DNA from: Climacium dendroides
Lineage: Eukaryota > Streptophyta > Bryopsida > Hypnales > Climaciaceae
Assembly: GCA_950106755.1 (NCBI GenBank)
Contig: OX467089.1
Span: 6,388,501 to 6,452,500, forward strand
Direction of reading: 5' to 3'
DNA length: 64,000 bases
The notes under the pieces are model-generated. The model worked only from the letters and a program-made list of their open reading frames with translations. It ran no database searches and was not told the DNA's origin. Shown here piece after piece: positions 23,633 through 35,769 of this stretch (position 1 is the first letter of the stretch; the number at the start of each line of letters is the position of its first letter). The position numbers and the translations under genes were made by a program.

Positions 23633-26313
23633 ATGGCAGAGATGGGGGTTGATTCTCACGGAACAGAGGACTTGGAAGTGCTATGCAAGGTGCAAGACGA
23701 AGAGTATTTGGGCAACGTGACGCTGGAGAGTGGGCGGGACGGGCTGCGCTGTCGCTTTGCCTGGAGCACCAACGTGGCGGACTTCCCGGCTCGCTCCAGC
23801 CAGCACACCAAAGACGTCAAGTGTTCCTGCTCTGCAGAGGTAATTTACATCACTCACTTCAGTCCCCAGCTTGCAATGTATATATGTTTATTTATTTAGT
23901 TTAACCTTTTTACGCAGTTCTGAGGAGTTCATACAGGGATTCATACTTGTCCTGAAACTTCTTTATAGCAACCAATAGATGCGATGTTCTTCTCTTAAGT
24001 TGGTGAAGAACTTCAAAATTTGTCCATATTTATATTATACTTTCCACAACATGAGCAATCAAAATGGTGGTTTCAAATCTATGAATCCTTGGTCTTAAAA
24101 GGATTAACATTTCATGATCCCGTTCTGCCACTTGATTGAGAAATCAATGTGCTGGGAAAGCCGCTCTGTTTTTTTAAGTGCGTTTGTTGTGGCTGCAATT
24201 CGATCGAATTTTGAGGCGTCAGTTTCCTTTTGTGATGTTAGCCATCCTCATGTAGAGGATGTTATTTGCGTCTAACAATACGCAGTATCACCAATATGTA
24301 GGAGTGGGTTTGTAATGCAAGTGTCATATTAACAAGTGACTTGTAAGAAATGAGATTAACTTCTAGGATCTCTTACAACAAAGAATGATGCTTCCACGAG
24401 ATTCCTCATCGATGTAATACTCATGATGTTAGGGTTTGGCATTGGAATCTTACTACTTCTAAAAGTTCACACTTACTCGTATTGAATCCAAATAATACAT
24501 GTTTCATTGCATTGGAATCCTCTTAAATTCAGGACAAAGAACTGACAAAAAAATTCATTCTAAGAATGGACTTCACTCAAAACAGTTGAAAGCCCCGGAA
24601 CTAGATCGCTACCTGACTATGAGTATTATTCTGTATAACTCATTGAATGCTTGGCCGAGCGATTAGCTAATATATGGTCGGACCGAATGTGCAGGCGGTC
24701 GAGGCAGCAACCAAAGTGTCAGTGGTGCTACCCACTGGAGAGGAGCTCATCTGTGACCCAATCTTACCAAAGCAAGGAGCAGCAGACACCCCAAGTAAGT
24801 CCCTTACCTCCACTATTTTAGATCAGAACCTCATTGTTGCAAAAACATCATATGGTAAGGTAACTACACCTAATTCAATACAGTTATCTTAAATGGTCAC
24901 CAGGACAATCGTTGCTGATGAGTATATAGTGAATTTGAGAATGTACACAACCTAACTTATGTCTGCTTCAGGTCATCTACCAAAGAAGCTTTGAACCCTT
25001 ATTACTTTTGCATATAGTAGGAACTACACTTACATATAGTAGGAACCCTTATTACTTTTTCATTTAGTATTTTATCGACCACTTGATGACACAATGCATA
25101 CTTTGGTTGTCAGAATCTCCTTGTGATTGTTGACAAAAATAGAAACAAAATTGACCAATCTAATAGTAGGAACTACACTTACATTTTCCGAATTAAGTGC
25201 AGTTACCTTGCGTAAGACCATTTTTAATGCCAGCTCCCATCAGCTCAGCTTATACGTAAACCGTCTACCATATTTTGTGCAGAAATGGCGAGTGTGTACA
25301 AGAGACTGTCCTTCGTGGACCGTTACCTCTTCGTATGGATCCTGGGCGTGATGGGCATCGCCCTTCTCGTGGGCTACTTCAAAGAGAATGTGAAGCACAA
25401 GCTCCAAGTGGCTGAGATTGCTTCCGTCTCTCTCCCCATCGCCATCGGCCTGTGGGTGATGATGTTCCCTGTCTTGTGCAAAGTGAAATACGAAATTCTT
25501 CCCGGCATGTTGCAGAAAGGCCAACTCACAAAAACTCTCGTTGTCAGCTTCCTTTTCAACTGGCTTCTGGGCCCAGCTCTGATGACTGCTCTCGCCTGGG
25601 CCACTCTCCCCGACCTTGAGCATTACCGCACAGGCGTGATCCTGATCGGCATTGCCAGGTGCATTGCCATGGTGTTGATATGGAACGACCTTGCTCGAGG
25701 GGATGCTGAGCTTTGTGCTGTTCTCGTGGCCGTGAATTCAACTCTCCAAATCGTCCTCTACCTCCCACTGGCCTTGTTTTACGTGAAGGTATTAGGAGGG
25801 GGTAGTGTGAATGTCGGTGTCTGGGACGTGGCCAAGAGTGTGCTTCTGTTTCTAGGCGTTCCTCTTGCAGCTGGTGTGATTACCCGCTACACTATTTTTC
25901 TCATTGCTGGCAAGGCTTGGTTTGAGAAACGGTTTGTGCCAGTGATCAGTCCTTTGGCACTCCTTGGTCTGCTGTTCACCATCTTTGTCATGTTTGCGAG
26001 CCAAGCGCACTCTATTGTCAGCAACATTGGGGACGTCTGCCGAGTGGCGGTGCCGCTCCTGCTCTACTTCGCCATCGTCTTCTTCTCCTGTTTGTTCGTG
26101 TGCAGGGGCATCCACATGCCGTATGAGGAAGTGGTCACGCAGGCCTTCACGGCCAGCAGCAATAACTTCGAGCTCGCCATTGCTGTGGCTGTGGGAAGCT
26201 TCGGCATTGATAGTGCGGAAGCGCTGGCGGCCACCATTGGGCCTTTGATTGAAGTGCCTGCGTTGCTGGCTCTGGTTTATGTCACTTTGTATGCCAAGAG
26301 GTGGCTTTTCTAA
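23633..26313 (+). CDS. ACR3: ACR3-type arsenite efflux carrier with N-terminal extension
   Basis: Three exons: 23633-23839, 24695-24794 and 25283-26313, giving 445 residues. Residues 104-445, one long exon, are a complete ACR3 carrier (bile/arsenite/riboflavin transporter superfamily, ten membrane segments). Signatures include LSFVDRYLFVWI, LPIAIGLWVMMFP, KVKYE, FNWLLGPALM, IGIARCIAMVLIWNDLA with the conserved membrane cysteine (about Cys229), TRYTIF, SPLALLGLLFTIFVMF, SSNNFELAIAVAV, and GPLIEVPALL with the conserved glutamate. ACR3 exports trivalent arsenite from the cytosol across the plasma membrane or tonoplast; direction and membrane here are inferred. Residues 1-103 (exons 1-2) are a soluble extension with five to six cysteines, including a CSCSAE motif, that I do not recognise. 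A short form could start at the in-frame ATG at 25285. Third codon positions in exon 3 are G/C-rich compared with flanking DNA. Confidence 0.93.
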
Positions 26314-29300
26314 GGTAAGGCATCAAATCTCGCCACTGAACATTGAGTTCCTGTTAGTAGATTGTTCATTTTTTTTTTTAATTTTAAATTTTTTAGGAAT
26401 GGATTTTTTTTGGTTGGCAAATGAAAGAGGATTCTAACTCACTGATGAATCCGTTATTTGGAAGCTGCATGGAAAAGTTTTGAAGGATCAAAGTTCGTTG
26501 GTAGATGTTCTAAAATTATTTCTCCATCTTCATGATAGGTACATGTTGATTAAGGGGTAATAGACTAGTTTGAAACACATGCAAATACGTATGAAGGGTT
26601 CAAGTTCTATTGGGAGATTTTCTTAAATTGCTTCCTTGACAATAGGTACATTGATTGATTCAGGGGATGTAGGGGAGCTGAATATTTGATCAAGCACTCC
26701 TTTTGGTCCGTTGGCAATTTTTAGGTGTCCCTTCCCTTGCAAGAAGGTGCTTGAATTTGACTTTGGAAGTTTATGATGAACCTTTAGGAGGTTTGCTTAT
26801 TCATGTTGTGAATAGACACCATTCATACATTTGGATAGTGTTCTTGACACGGTTTTGTTGCCGTTTTTTACAACTTTTCTTATTAAAGGTACCAAGGTGT
26901 TCCATTAATTTTATTTTGTTTCTTGCTAATAAGGGGGTCACATGATGTGTAGTAGTTTTCCACTTTGTGAAGCTTTTAATGAAATTTTTATTTGGCCATA
27001 CTAATATTGATTGTATGACATCTTTTCAAGGTTAGGAATCCATTCTTGTGGTGTTAATAATTAGTTGTTTTGAATGTTTAGGATGAATTTTTTGGAATCT
27101 AGAGCTTGTCGTTGTATTTGAAAGATTTTGATTTCATTATATATATAATATATATATAAATTGAGTGTGATATGAAAAAGCTATGAATGTTCAAAGTAGT
27201 TGCTTTTGCTTCATACTCTATATTAGTTTTTGTGTAGCTCAAGATTGTGGATAACTATTGTACTTTCTCACAAAATAGGATCACTCAAATCAAAGTGTGT
27301 TCTCAAAAGCATGATCTGACAAAAGATTCATGACCTTATTGATTTTAGCGACTTGTAAACTTTGGTCTTGATTCTTTGGAGTTCAAGATTGATTCATACT
27401 TATTATTATATTTAATGAACAAAGAAATTCAAACATGTTTAAAGAGTTGCATCAATGTGTGGTTTTTTCATTCCTATTGACTAATTTGTGTGAACTCAAG
27501 CACTTTAACATGAAGATGGTATAACTTACCTACTATAGTGAATACCTCAAACCATCTACACTACATTTACCATCTCCAAAAATTTGATTCATACTATTAT
27601 TGTATTTATTGAGAAATGAAGAGGTTCAAACATATTTGAAAAGTCACATTAATGTGTTTCTTCTATATTACTTTTGACTCATTCATGTAAACTCAACACT
27701 AAAACGCAAAGATGGTGTAACTTACCTACTATATTGAACATCTCAAAACATCTTTATATACAAACACTTTTTGGGTGGCATTGAGATATTAATTGAATTT
27801 GGCTTTCACTTTCACTATTGAAGGTTCTACAACACACAGAACCATTCCCAAGACACTCATGGTATGTTAAAATGGACTAAAGGACATTCCAAAATTTGTC
27901 TTTATGAAAGCATTATACCCTACTCATTTTTTCTTCCACTATTCATCATACCAAATTGTTTTGCAATAGGTAAGTCAAATATTTTGGATTTTCTCTTCAT
28001 TCTCATTTGATAAATGATTTTAACAATCCAAGCTTTTAGACACTTTAATGGCATTGACTATTAATTGGCTAAAATGATAGGATTTCATAACAAATTCTAT
28101 AAAAATTTGGAAAATTAAAACAATTTTCTTGCCAAAAATCTACCTTGTTTAAAGAAATATTGACCACAATTAACATTCAGAGTTAATTTTATGTTTTTCA
28201 TCAAATTATATCGTGCTTTTGGAACTATTATTATTAATGTTAGGAACTTCAAAAATGTTGCCTTACTTTAATTTTATCAACAAATCTTGGCATAATAAAA
28301 CAAGGTCTATTTGCAATCATTAACAATCATTATTGAGTTTATCATTATACGAAAAAAATTTGCATCAAAGTAGAGCATTGAATTACAATAGAGTGCCAAA
28401 ATGAATTGAATGTAAAAACTTTGAATACTATCAAATTTTTATATTTGGAGCAAAAAAAATCTAGATTCTTTTTGCAAAGATGCTTAGGGAGTTCAAGAAT
28501 ATTGTGCTTTGGTATTGTAGGCAACAATAGTTGCATCAAGGCCCCATTGGTGGGGGATAGATTCCTTGTACATTGAAATTACAGTGGCAATGCTTCTTAT
28601 AATTGGTGTATGGTATTGGAGGAAACGGCAAATGGGTAGGAGATGTAAGTAAATAACCTTGCTATTCCTAGTTTCTATGTATAATATCATCACAATTTTA
28701 AATATTACAATGATTTTACATTTTGGATGGGCAATATTCATCTTTCACACATGTTTGCATAGATTTTGAGTTTGAAAATATTATGTAGAGTGAAGAATTA
28801 AGCCAAGCAGATTTTGCAAATAATAAATATATCTTGAATGCATTCCTACTTGGAGAATCCATGAGGCTAGGTGAATTGGTATAAGTGCACTAGTACTTAT
28901 ACCAAATCTAGCATAGAAAATGATCAAAGTGACATTTTTTGGAGAGGTTAAACCATTTTGTAGTAGATGACTAGATGCAAGTGGATTACATATTGTATAT
29001 CTTTGGTTTCCAAATAAACATTGAATTGTCCTAGTTAGATTTGGTATAAGTGCACTAGTACATTTTCTAGAGTTCTTTTTAGAAAAAAATCCCATACATC
29101 TGACATCAATCACTTCAATAGCTCCTTGATTTACAATTGTGAGTGTGTAGAAGTTATATGTTGTTGCACATTGTTCTTAGTCATTTTGATCAAATCTAAA
29201 TTGTACCTTATTTTCTAATAAATTTATGCTATAACACTATAATAAGTTCATTAGATTGACTTGATGTGAGATCTAAGATTCATGCCAATTTAAATTTAAT

Positions 29301-29904
29301 TTATAAATATATACATATTTGAATAACACTTTATATAAATGAGTCATTGAAAGACTTGAAAATGTTATATCTACAGGAGGGTTCATGCAATTTTTTCCCC
29401 TACTTGGGTTCATGGTCCCTACAATTCATTTCCCCTATAAGCAAGTGCTAATTATAGTGTTAGTTGAAGCAAAGTATTGAATGAAGTACAAGGGGCCATT
29501 CTCAACATTTTTGTCTATTTCAAGTAGCTAGATGTGGAGTTTGGACAATCGAACATTTGATTTGGAAGTGGCAAAAAAAATGAAGATTTGAGATGTGAAC
29601 TATGAAAGTTTTGAATAAAAATTTTGAGTTAGTAGTCATAATAGACACTTCTAACATTTAGCTTAAAATCCATTACATAGTGACTATTTTATTGCAACAA
29701 ATGATGGCCATTTTAGAAAATTATTGTCACAATTTTAGGTAGGTTGTGTGATGGATGCACTTTATGTTGGTTTGGGAAGGGTCTACCAAATCAAAAGCCT
29801 TGTCACGAAACTCAAAGCAAAAACATGCCTCTTGGCTTTCTAAGAGCCTTCCTAAAATTTGGCTAGTTCTATGTGCATGGATTTATGATTGCTGAAGTAG
29901 TTTG
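26314..29904. other. AT-rich intergenic DNA
   Basis: The ACR3 3' untranslated region probably fills the first few hundred bases. The rest is AT-rich with no supportable gene. A small inverted structure near 28877-29062 is reported as a finding. Open frames at 26703-26945 and 28781-29113 lack coding character. Confidence 0.55.
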
Positions 29905-30091
29905 TTGTTATTCTCTCTGTCCCCAAATGATCTTCCTATTGGCCTTAATTTTTTTGTCTTGAGATAATCTTCTTGTTGTACTTTGTGACATTGTGAATTG
30001 TTATTCTCTCTGTCCCCAAATGATCTTCCTATTGGCCTTAATTTTTTGTCTTGAAATAATCTTCTTGTTGTACTTTGTGACATTGTGAATT
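29905..30091. repeat. Two-copy tandem repeat, 93 bp unit
   Basis: Two nearly identical units, each beginning TTGTTATTCTCTCTGTCCCC and ending in CATTGTGAATT, lie head to tail. Differences are a one-base change in a T run and single substitutions. The high identity suggests a recent duplication. Confidence 0.85.
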
Positions 30092-30968
30092 AGGTCAAAT
30101 TTGGTTATCAACTGCTATCTAGGATTAATAAATCAACTTCAACTTGTAGTAGTTCCCCTTCCATCCATGCAATCATCAATCAAAAAACAAATGAAATGAC
30201 TAAAGGGGTCAATCAACATTATTCATTCTTATTTTTTGCATCTCTTTGAATATTAGCCCTATTAAAGGGAATGAAGCTCTGGAAGGTGGAATAAAGGATC
30301 ACACATAATCTTAAGCATATACTAAATGCCTACCAAATGATGACCTCATACTCAATAATTAATTGACCAATAGTACTCCTTGAAAATGCCCTTGAAAATC
30401 TACTTTCCAATATTCCAAAACTAAACTTTAAAAAGCACTCTAAAGCCCTAGAATGTTAGGAATGCACCACTCTACTTACAACACGAAATTGGTTTTCAAA
30501 ATGTCATTTTTAGCCTTAATTTGGAACATTTTGTCCAACAAGATTATTTTGGAATGGAGGTAGTACTTGTTAAGGCAATTCAACAAGAAAGTTAAGGTCC
30601 ATAAATTGCCCATTTAAATATTGAAACTGAATTTTGGGGAGGTGAAGCGTCTTGAAATGTTTTTTAATAAATTTCCTTCAAAGGACAAATGGAATTGGCA
30701 TATAATTTCTAAAATCACCCACCTTCTCAAAAATACATTGTCTATATATTGCTAAAGAATTTGAAAAAGAAACATGTATGAATAGTGTACATTTGAAGAG
30801 GTAGGTGATTCTAGAGTCTATGTGCTTTTAAAATCTCCTACCTTACATGCATACAATCAAAATTCTAAAATCAAAATTTATGTTGAATATTGAAAGCAAT
30901 ATTGAACTCAATTTTCACAATTTAAAAAAAAAATCCACGTAGTTGAATTTGCTTGTTAGAACAATCAC

Positions 30969-32120
30969 TTTTAAGAATAAAATTATGAAAAATTTGCATT
31001 CCCATACTTCCTTATCTTTCTACATGGGAAAAATTCACATTACTTCATACTCTTCATGATTTGTTCTAGAATTGCTTAAGCAATTCAGTATGGATGGTTC
31101 TACCTTATCCAACTTTCAAAAACTCCAAGGGAACTTAAAAAACTTTTAAGGGTAAGAACAAGGAACTAGAAGTTGCCCGTATCCACTACAAGGCAAACAT
31201 CCAAAAATGTTCAATTGAAAACCTTGAAGTAAATTGAGGATGAAAAGGCATTTGTAAAGGATTGCAAAAATCTTTCAAAGAGTTGTGGCTTTAGTTTTGT
31301 AGCCCCCAATTCAATATGACAGCCTAAAAAAACCTTAAGAGAACTTGCAAAATCAATCTCAAGCATGCCTTATCCAAAGAAAGCTTGCAAAATCTGCCCA
31401 TGTTTCAATGCAGTACCTGCAAACACAACTACCTTGATCCATGAATGACTAGAAGGATAACAGATTGCAATAAGGATTGTAGCAATAAAGGCAACCCTCA
31501 GAAAATACCTATGATCACTATATCACACTAATATTGGACTTGATGCATCAAAACAATGCAGGATATGCTAGGAGTGGAACTTGCAATATTGCCGTAATTC
31601 TATAATTGCTTGTAAAAACAAAGGACGAACATCTTTCACTGGACCTGCTTCTTGCACCCTTCACATAGAGCTGAAACAAGTGAAGAAATAAACATACATG
31701 AAAATAAGTCATCAAGAGAGACTCGTGACAATTTCATCCTCCATAAAAAATCACAGCTCTCTACACTCTTTTAAAAACATCTTTTAAGAGTCATGTTTTT
31801 AATCAATGGTAGTTTTCCATCAGAATAACTAATACCAGATCTAATTACAACTAAACAAATGATTTTTTCATGACCTCAAACACGTGGTGAACACACCTGC
31901 CAAACGACTTTCATTTGTCTTTGTCGCTCTTTGTTGTGACCTAGTAGGTCCTGAAGTCAACCTCCACTACATACTGTTGCATCTTTCGCAACAGGGCTTT
32001 TGACTCCTCATCCTTAAACTTGCATTTCGTACCGTCCTGATTCAACCAATTCTGAAACTTGGTTGTCTTAAATGATTCCTCAGGCACACACGACCACACA
32101 TTGTAACTCTCCATTTTCAG
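30969..32120 (-). repeat. Left arm of a large imperfect palindrome
   Basis: This 1.15 kb segment is repeated in inverted orientation at 32225-34311. Outer landmark: AGAATAAAATTATGAAAAAT. Inner landmark: the AACTCTCCATTTTCA boundary. Arms match at roughly nine bases in ten by eye, with small indels. The minus strand is the sense direction of the coding fragment it carries. The outer limits are set where similarity to the other arm stops. Confidence 0.85.
31941..32114 (-). pseudogene. Unrecognised 57-residue coding fragment in left palindrome arm
   Basis: On the minus strand an open frame runs from ATG at 32114 to TAG at 31943-31941. It encodes a charged, lysine-rich peptide containing SFKTTKFQNWLNQDGTK and KALLRKMQQYVVEVDF. 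The same frame occurs in the right arm, where several codons are stops, but both arms share the TAG, which may be the native end of the protein. Codons look used rather than random, and third positions differ between arms more than first and second positions. I do not recognise the family. It could be the C terminus of a plant gene, a transposon protein, or a captured viral or fungal sequence. Confidence 0.4.
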
Positions 32121-32224
32121 AGCGTGTATGCAGTTATTGTTCCGAATACTTTGGTGCAGTTCTTTAAGTACAGTAAGGGCAACCGCGGTTACAAAATTCA
32201 GGGGTTGAAGGAGTTGGACGAGGC
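32121..32224 (+). other. Unique 104 bp centre of the palindrome
   Basis: The spacer is not repeated in the left arm. On the plus strand it continues the coding frame of the right arm outwards: an open reading from 32124 (GTG TAT) contains VPNTLVQFFKYSKGNRGYK and GLKELDEALKMEG, and runs directly into the right-arm frame. It therefore belongs to the same ancestral coding sequence, lost from the left copy. Confidence 0.6.
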
Positions 32225-32480
32225 TTTGAAAATGGAGGGTTACAACGTGTGGTCGTGAGTGCCTGAGGAATCGTTTAAGACAACCAAGTTTCAGAATTGG
32301 TTGAATCAGGACGGTACGAAATGCAAGTTTAAGGATGATTAGTCAAAAGCCCTGTTGCGAAAGATGCAGTAGTATGTAGTGGAGGTCGACTTCAGGACCT
32401 ACTAGGTTGCAACAAAGAGCGACAAAGACAAATGAAAGTCGTTTGGCAGGTGTGTTCACCACGTGTTTGAGGTCGTGAAA
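32124..32480 (+). pseudogene. Right-arm copy of the unrecognised coding fragment, with stops
   Basis: The frame opened in the spacer continues into the right arm but meets stops at 32256 (TGA), 32340 (TAG), 32370 (TAG), 32403 (TAG, shared with the left arm) and 32433 (TGA, also shared). At the first three positions the left arm has sense codons (TGT, GAG, CAG). The copy is therefore decayed and cannot give an intact protein. It still carries a longer N-terminal part than the left copy. Confidence 0.55.
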
Positions 32481-34311
32481 AAATCATTCGTTTAGTTGTA
32501 ATTAGATCTGGTATTAGTTATTCTGATGGAAAACTACCATTGATTAGAAACATGACTCTTAAAAGATGTTTTTAAAAGAGGAGCTGTGATTTTTGATGGA
32601 GGATGAAATTGTCACGAGTCTCTCTTGATGACTTATTTTCATGTATGATTATTTCTTCACTTGTTTCAGCTCTATGTGAAGGGTGCAAGAAGCAGGTCCA
32701 GTGAAAGATGTTCGTCCTTTGTTTTTACAAGCAGTTATGGAATTATGGCAATATTGGAAGTTCCACTCTTAGCATATCTTGCACTGTTTTGATGCATCAA
32801 GTCCAATATTAGCGTGATATAGTTATCATAGGTATTTTCTGAGGGTTGCCTTTATAGCTACAGTCCTTGATTGCAATCTGTTATCCTTCTAGTCATTCAT
32901 GGATCAGGGTAGTTGTGTTTGCAAGTACTGCGTTGAAACATGGGCAGATTTTGCAAGCTTTCTTTGGATAAGGCATGTTTGAGATTGATTTTGCAAGTTC
33001 TCTTAGGTTTTTTTAGGCTGTCATATTGTAACCATGTACATCTTGCATCATCAATATCTCAGTTCTACTGTCACTTTTTGGTCCAAATGTTTGTGACACA
33101 TTTTTGGATTTGATGATTATGGGTGCATAAATCTTAGTGCAAAATCCTTTGTAAAATTGCATTCCAGAAAATAAGGTTGTCTAAATTAACTACAACCGAG
33201 CCCTATCAAGATTCATAATTTGTGGCTTAACCATTACTTATTCATACAACAATTAAATATGACATGTGACAAAGGGTTGAAACTCTCTAACTAACGAGTA
33301 CAAGACTTCTTCATTATGATATTATGAAGGTTTATAATCTACTTACGACAAGAACGGATGTACGCATGAATAGTGTGTTTCACAATGAGCATTCTAAATA
33401 GTGTTGAAATTGATGTTAAAGGGTATCAAATAAAAGAATTGACAAGAAACATTTTGCACATATATGGGAACCAAATTAACTGTGGAAGTATGTAACCCCT
33501 ATAAGCAAGGTAGTTATCAAAGTATTCCTATTATTAGACCAATAGGTGTATTTTTTATTTTTGGAGTTAATAGTGAAGTCATCCATAGGACCCTTTTAGG
33601 TTAACTTTGCAACATCCTTTAAGAGTTAAATGGGATTTTCTTTGAGAATTGAAAGGTTATAAACTTACATAATAAACTCTAGATATATATAAAGAGCTTG
33701 CAAACACTAATCATGGTGATGAGCAAGGCGACTCATTAAGGCTCTTGTAATGGAACTCTAGAAGATGGTGATTTTTTTGACATTTGTCTCTTGAAAAGGA
33801 TTTCTTTTAAATTCTCGTGACAAGTGACAACTTAGAATTTTGGATTGGAAACTTAGAATTGGTTTAGTAGATATTTATTGATGATATTTATTGATGATGT
33901 TTATGGATTTTTGTGTTGGCAAATATAAGGTGCATTTGAGCAATCATAGGATTCTATTGAAGTCATGGAATTGGAGGCTACATAACTAAAGCCACAACTC
34001 TTTGAAAGATTTTTGCAATCCTTTACAAATGCCTTTTCATTCTCAATTTACTTCAAGGTTTTTAATTGAACATTTTTGGATGTTTGCCTTGGTAGTGGAT
34101 ACGGGCAACTTCTAGTTCCTTGTTTTTACCCTTAAAGTTCTTTAAGTTCCCTTGGAGTTTTTGAAAGATGGATAAGGTAGAACCACCTATACTAAATTGC
34201 TTACGCAATTCTAGAACAAATCATGAAGAGTATGAAGTAATGTAAATTTTTTCCATGTAGAAAGATAGGAAATATGGGAATGCAAATTTTTCATAATTTT
34301 ATTCTCAAAAT
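32225..34311 (+). repeat. Right arm of the palindrome, interrupted
   Basis: Inverted partner of 30969-32120. It is collinear from 32225 to 33028, then interrupted by about 940 bp (33029-33967), then collinear again to 34311. Without the interruption the arm is about 1.15 kb, equal to the left arm. The arms could form a long hairpin transcript. Confidence 0.85.
33029..33967. mobile_element. Unidentified 0.94 kb insertion in the right palindrome arm (or deletion from the left)
   Basis: Similarity between the arms stops after GCTGTCATATTG at 33028 and resumes with AATTGGAGGCTAC at about 33969. The intervening DNA is AT-rich, has no long open frame and no clear terminal repeats or target duplication. 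Insertion into the right arm and loss from the left arm are both possible. Confidence 0.45.
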
Positions 34312-35520
34312 TGAAATTACTATGATTTTTGGACGCCAAAAAGTGTTTTGAATCCATAGCCATTGTCTAGACTCTTCTAATTCCGATCATTCAAGAGATT
34401 ACTTTCCCCACACTATATGACACTTTGGGACATGTGTCATGACCTTATTAGTCCTAATGTTGAAAATGAAGAAAAAGTACATTCCAAGCTTTGGTTGGAA
34501 ATCTCTTCTAGCCTTGGTTGGAGATAGTCATATATATGGGTCCTTTGGTTGGGTATAGGTAGTTCTACCTTAGGTCTTTACATTTTCTTGTTAGTATAGA
34601 GAATTAAAGTGTACTCAAAAAATAAAAAATAAAAAAATATACTCTAAAATTCACTTAAAATACTCCTTTCTCTCGTAGCAATTAGCACAAGGTCTAGTAT
34701 AAATTAAAAAAAATTTAAATTTTCTTATTGATTCAAAGAAAGAAAGCAGTTTATCTTGACTTGTAAGGTAGAGCCCAACATTTCTTTTCATCTTATTAGA
34801 AAAATATTGGGGTATCAAGAGGACTAAGGGCTACTAAATTTGGAAAAATATTACAAAAAATATAAATAAAGAAAACGATTTTTTTCTTAAATATTAAAAA
34901 AATATACCAAGGCAATGAAATATTTTTTTTTATGAAATTAGGTGAACTTGATGATTCTAATCTAAAGAAGCGACCAACATGTGCACAAGTGGTGAACTTG
35001 CTCATGGATAAATCATGTTTCATGAAGCCCCCCAAAGCAATTTTCTGCAAGAAAGTTTTGTACTAGGACATAATGTTATCATCTCAGCATGAATAGAAAC
35101 ATTGGCTACATTGTGCGTTTGAATAGTGATGTATATATATCAACTATTTTTTATACAATGTGCACATTTTTTAAAATACCAAGTATTTTGAATGCAATGG
35201 ATTAAATTCTATGTGTACTTCTAAAGTATTATATAAGAACGTTTAGAAAAATGAAGTTGAATTTTAGGCTAAATGAATGTTTCTCAAAGAGTTGTTGTTT
35301 TTGTTTGATATTTGTTATGTTGTTTTATAATAGAATATTATAATCAGGGATTGTAGAAAAATATTCTTCATTAAAATCTTAAGAATTAAAATCTCACCTT
35401 GTAATTTTTACAATCTTGAAGGAGCCATCCTAATTTTGAATTATTTGTCACGTTTGTTTTAAAAGTAAAAAATATAGGGTCCAAGTATAAATAAAAATAC
35501 GCAAATGTCATTCCTAAATT
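34312..35520. other. AT-rich intergenic DNA
   Basis: Nothing recognisable beyond A/T runs and short chance frames (for example 34796-35050 on the minus strand). Confidence 0.5.
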
Positions 35521-35529
35521 TGCCCTAGT

Positions 35530-35760
35530 TGGAATGAATCTAGATATGATTTTTCATCCACAACCTTATAAATTTTGCTTCATTTGTGGCAGTTTGGAGC
35601 ACTATACTAATGGGTGTCCTTTTAAAGGATCACCGCAAGGAGTGCCTATGGTTCTACCATGTCAGAATTGCCACGAGTATAGGCATGTTGCACCTTAGTG
35701 TCCAAAGTCACAACAGAACCGAGTGATTTACAAGCAGGTAGAAGTCCCTCTTAGAGTCTA
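35530..35760 (+). pseudogene. gag-like double zinc-knuckle relic
   Basis: On the plus strand, two CCHC knuckles (C-x2-C-x4-H-x4-C) lie about 35 residues apart. The first is CFICGSLEHYTNGC (from 35576). The second is CQNCHEYRHVAP followed by a stop where one spacer residue before the final cysteine should be. The two-knuckle layout resembles the gag nucleocapsid of plant LTR retrotransposons or the zinc-knuckle region of LINE ORF1. The strand is opposite to the neighbouring gypsy remnant, so it comes from a different insertion. It is broken by stops. Confidence 0.6.
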
Positions 35761-35769
35761 GGCTGGACT

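Noticed and set aside
25240..26115. Several long minus-strand frames across ACR3
   Set aside because: Shadows of the long ACR3 exon with GC-rich third positions.
28781..29113. 110-codon minus-strand frame
   Set aside because: It runs through an inverted TSALIP-coding repeat and AT-rich DNA, with no protein-like composition.
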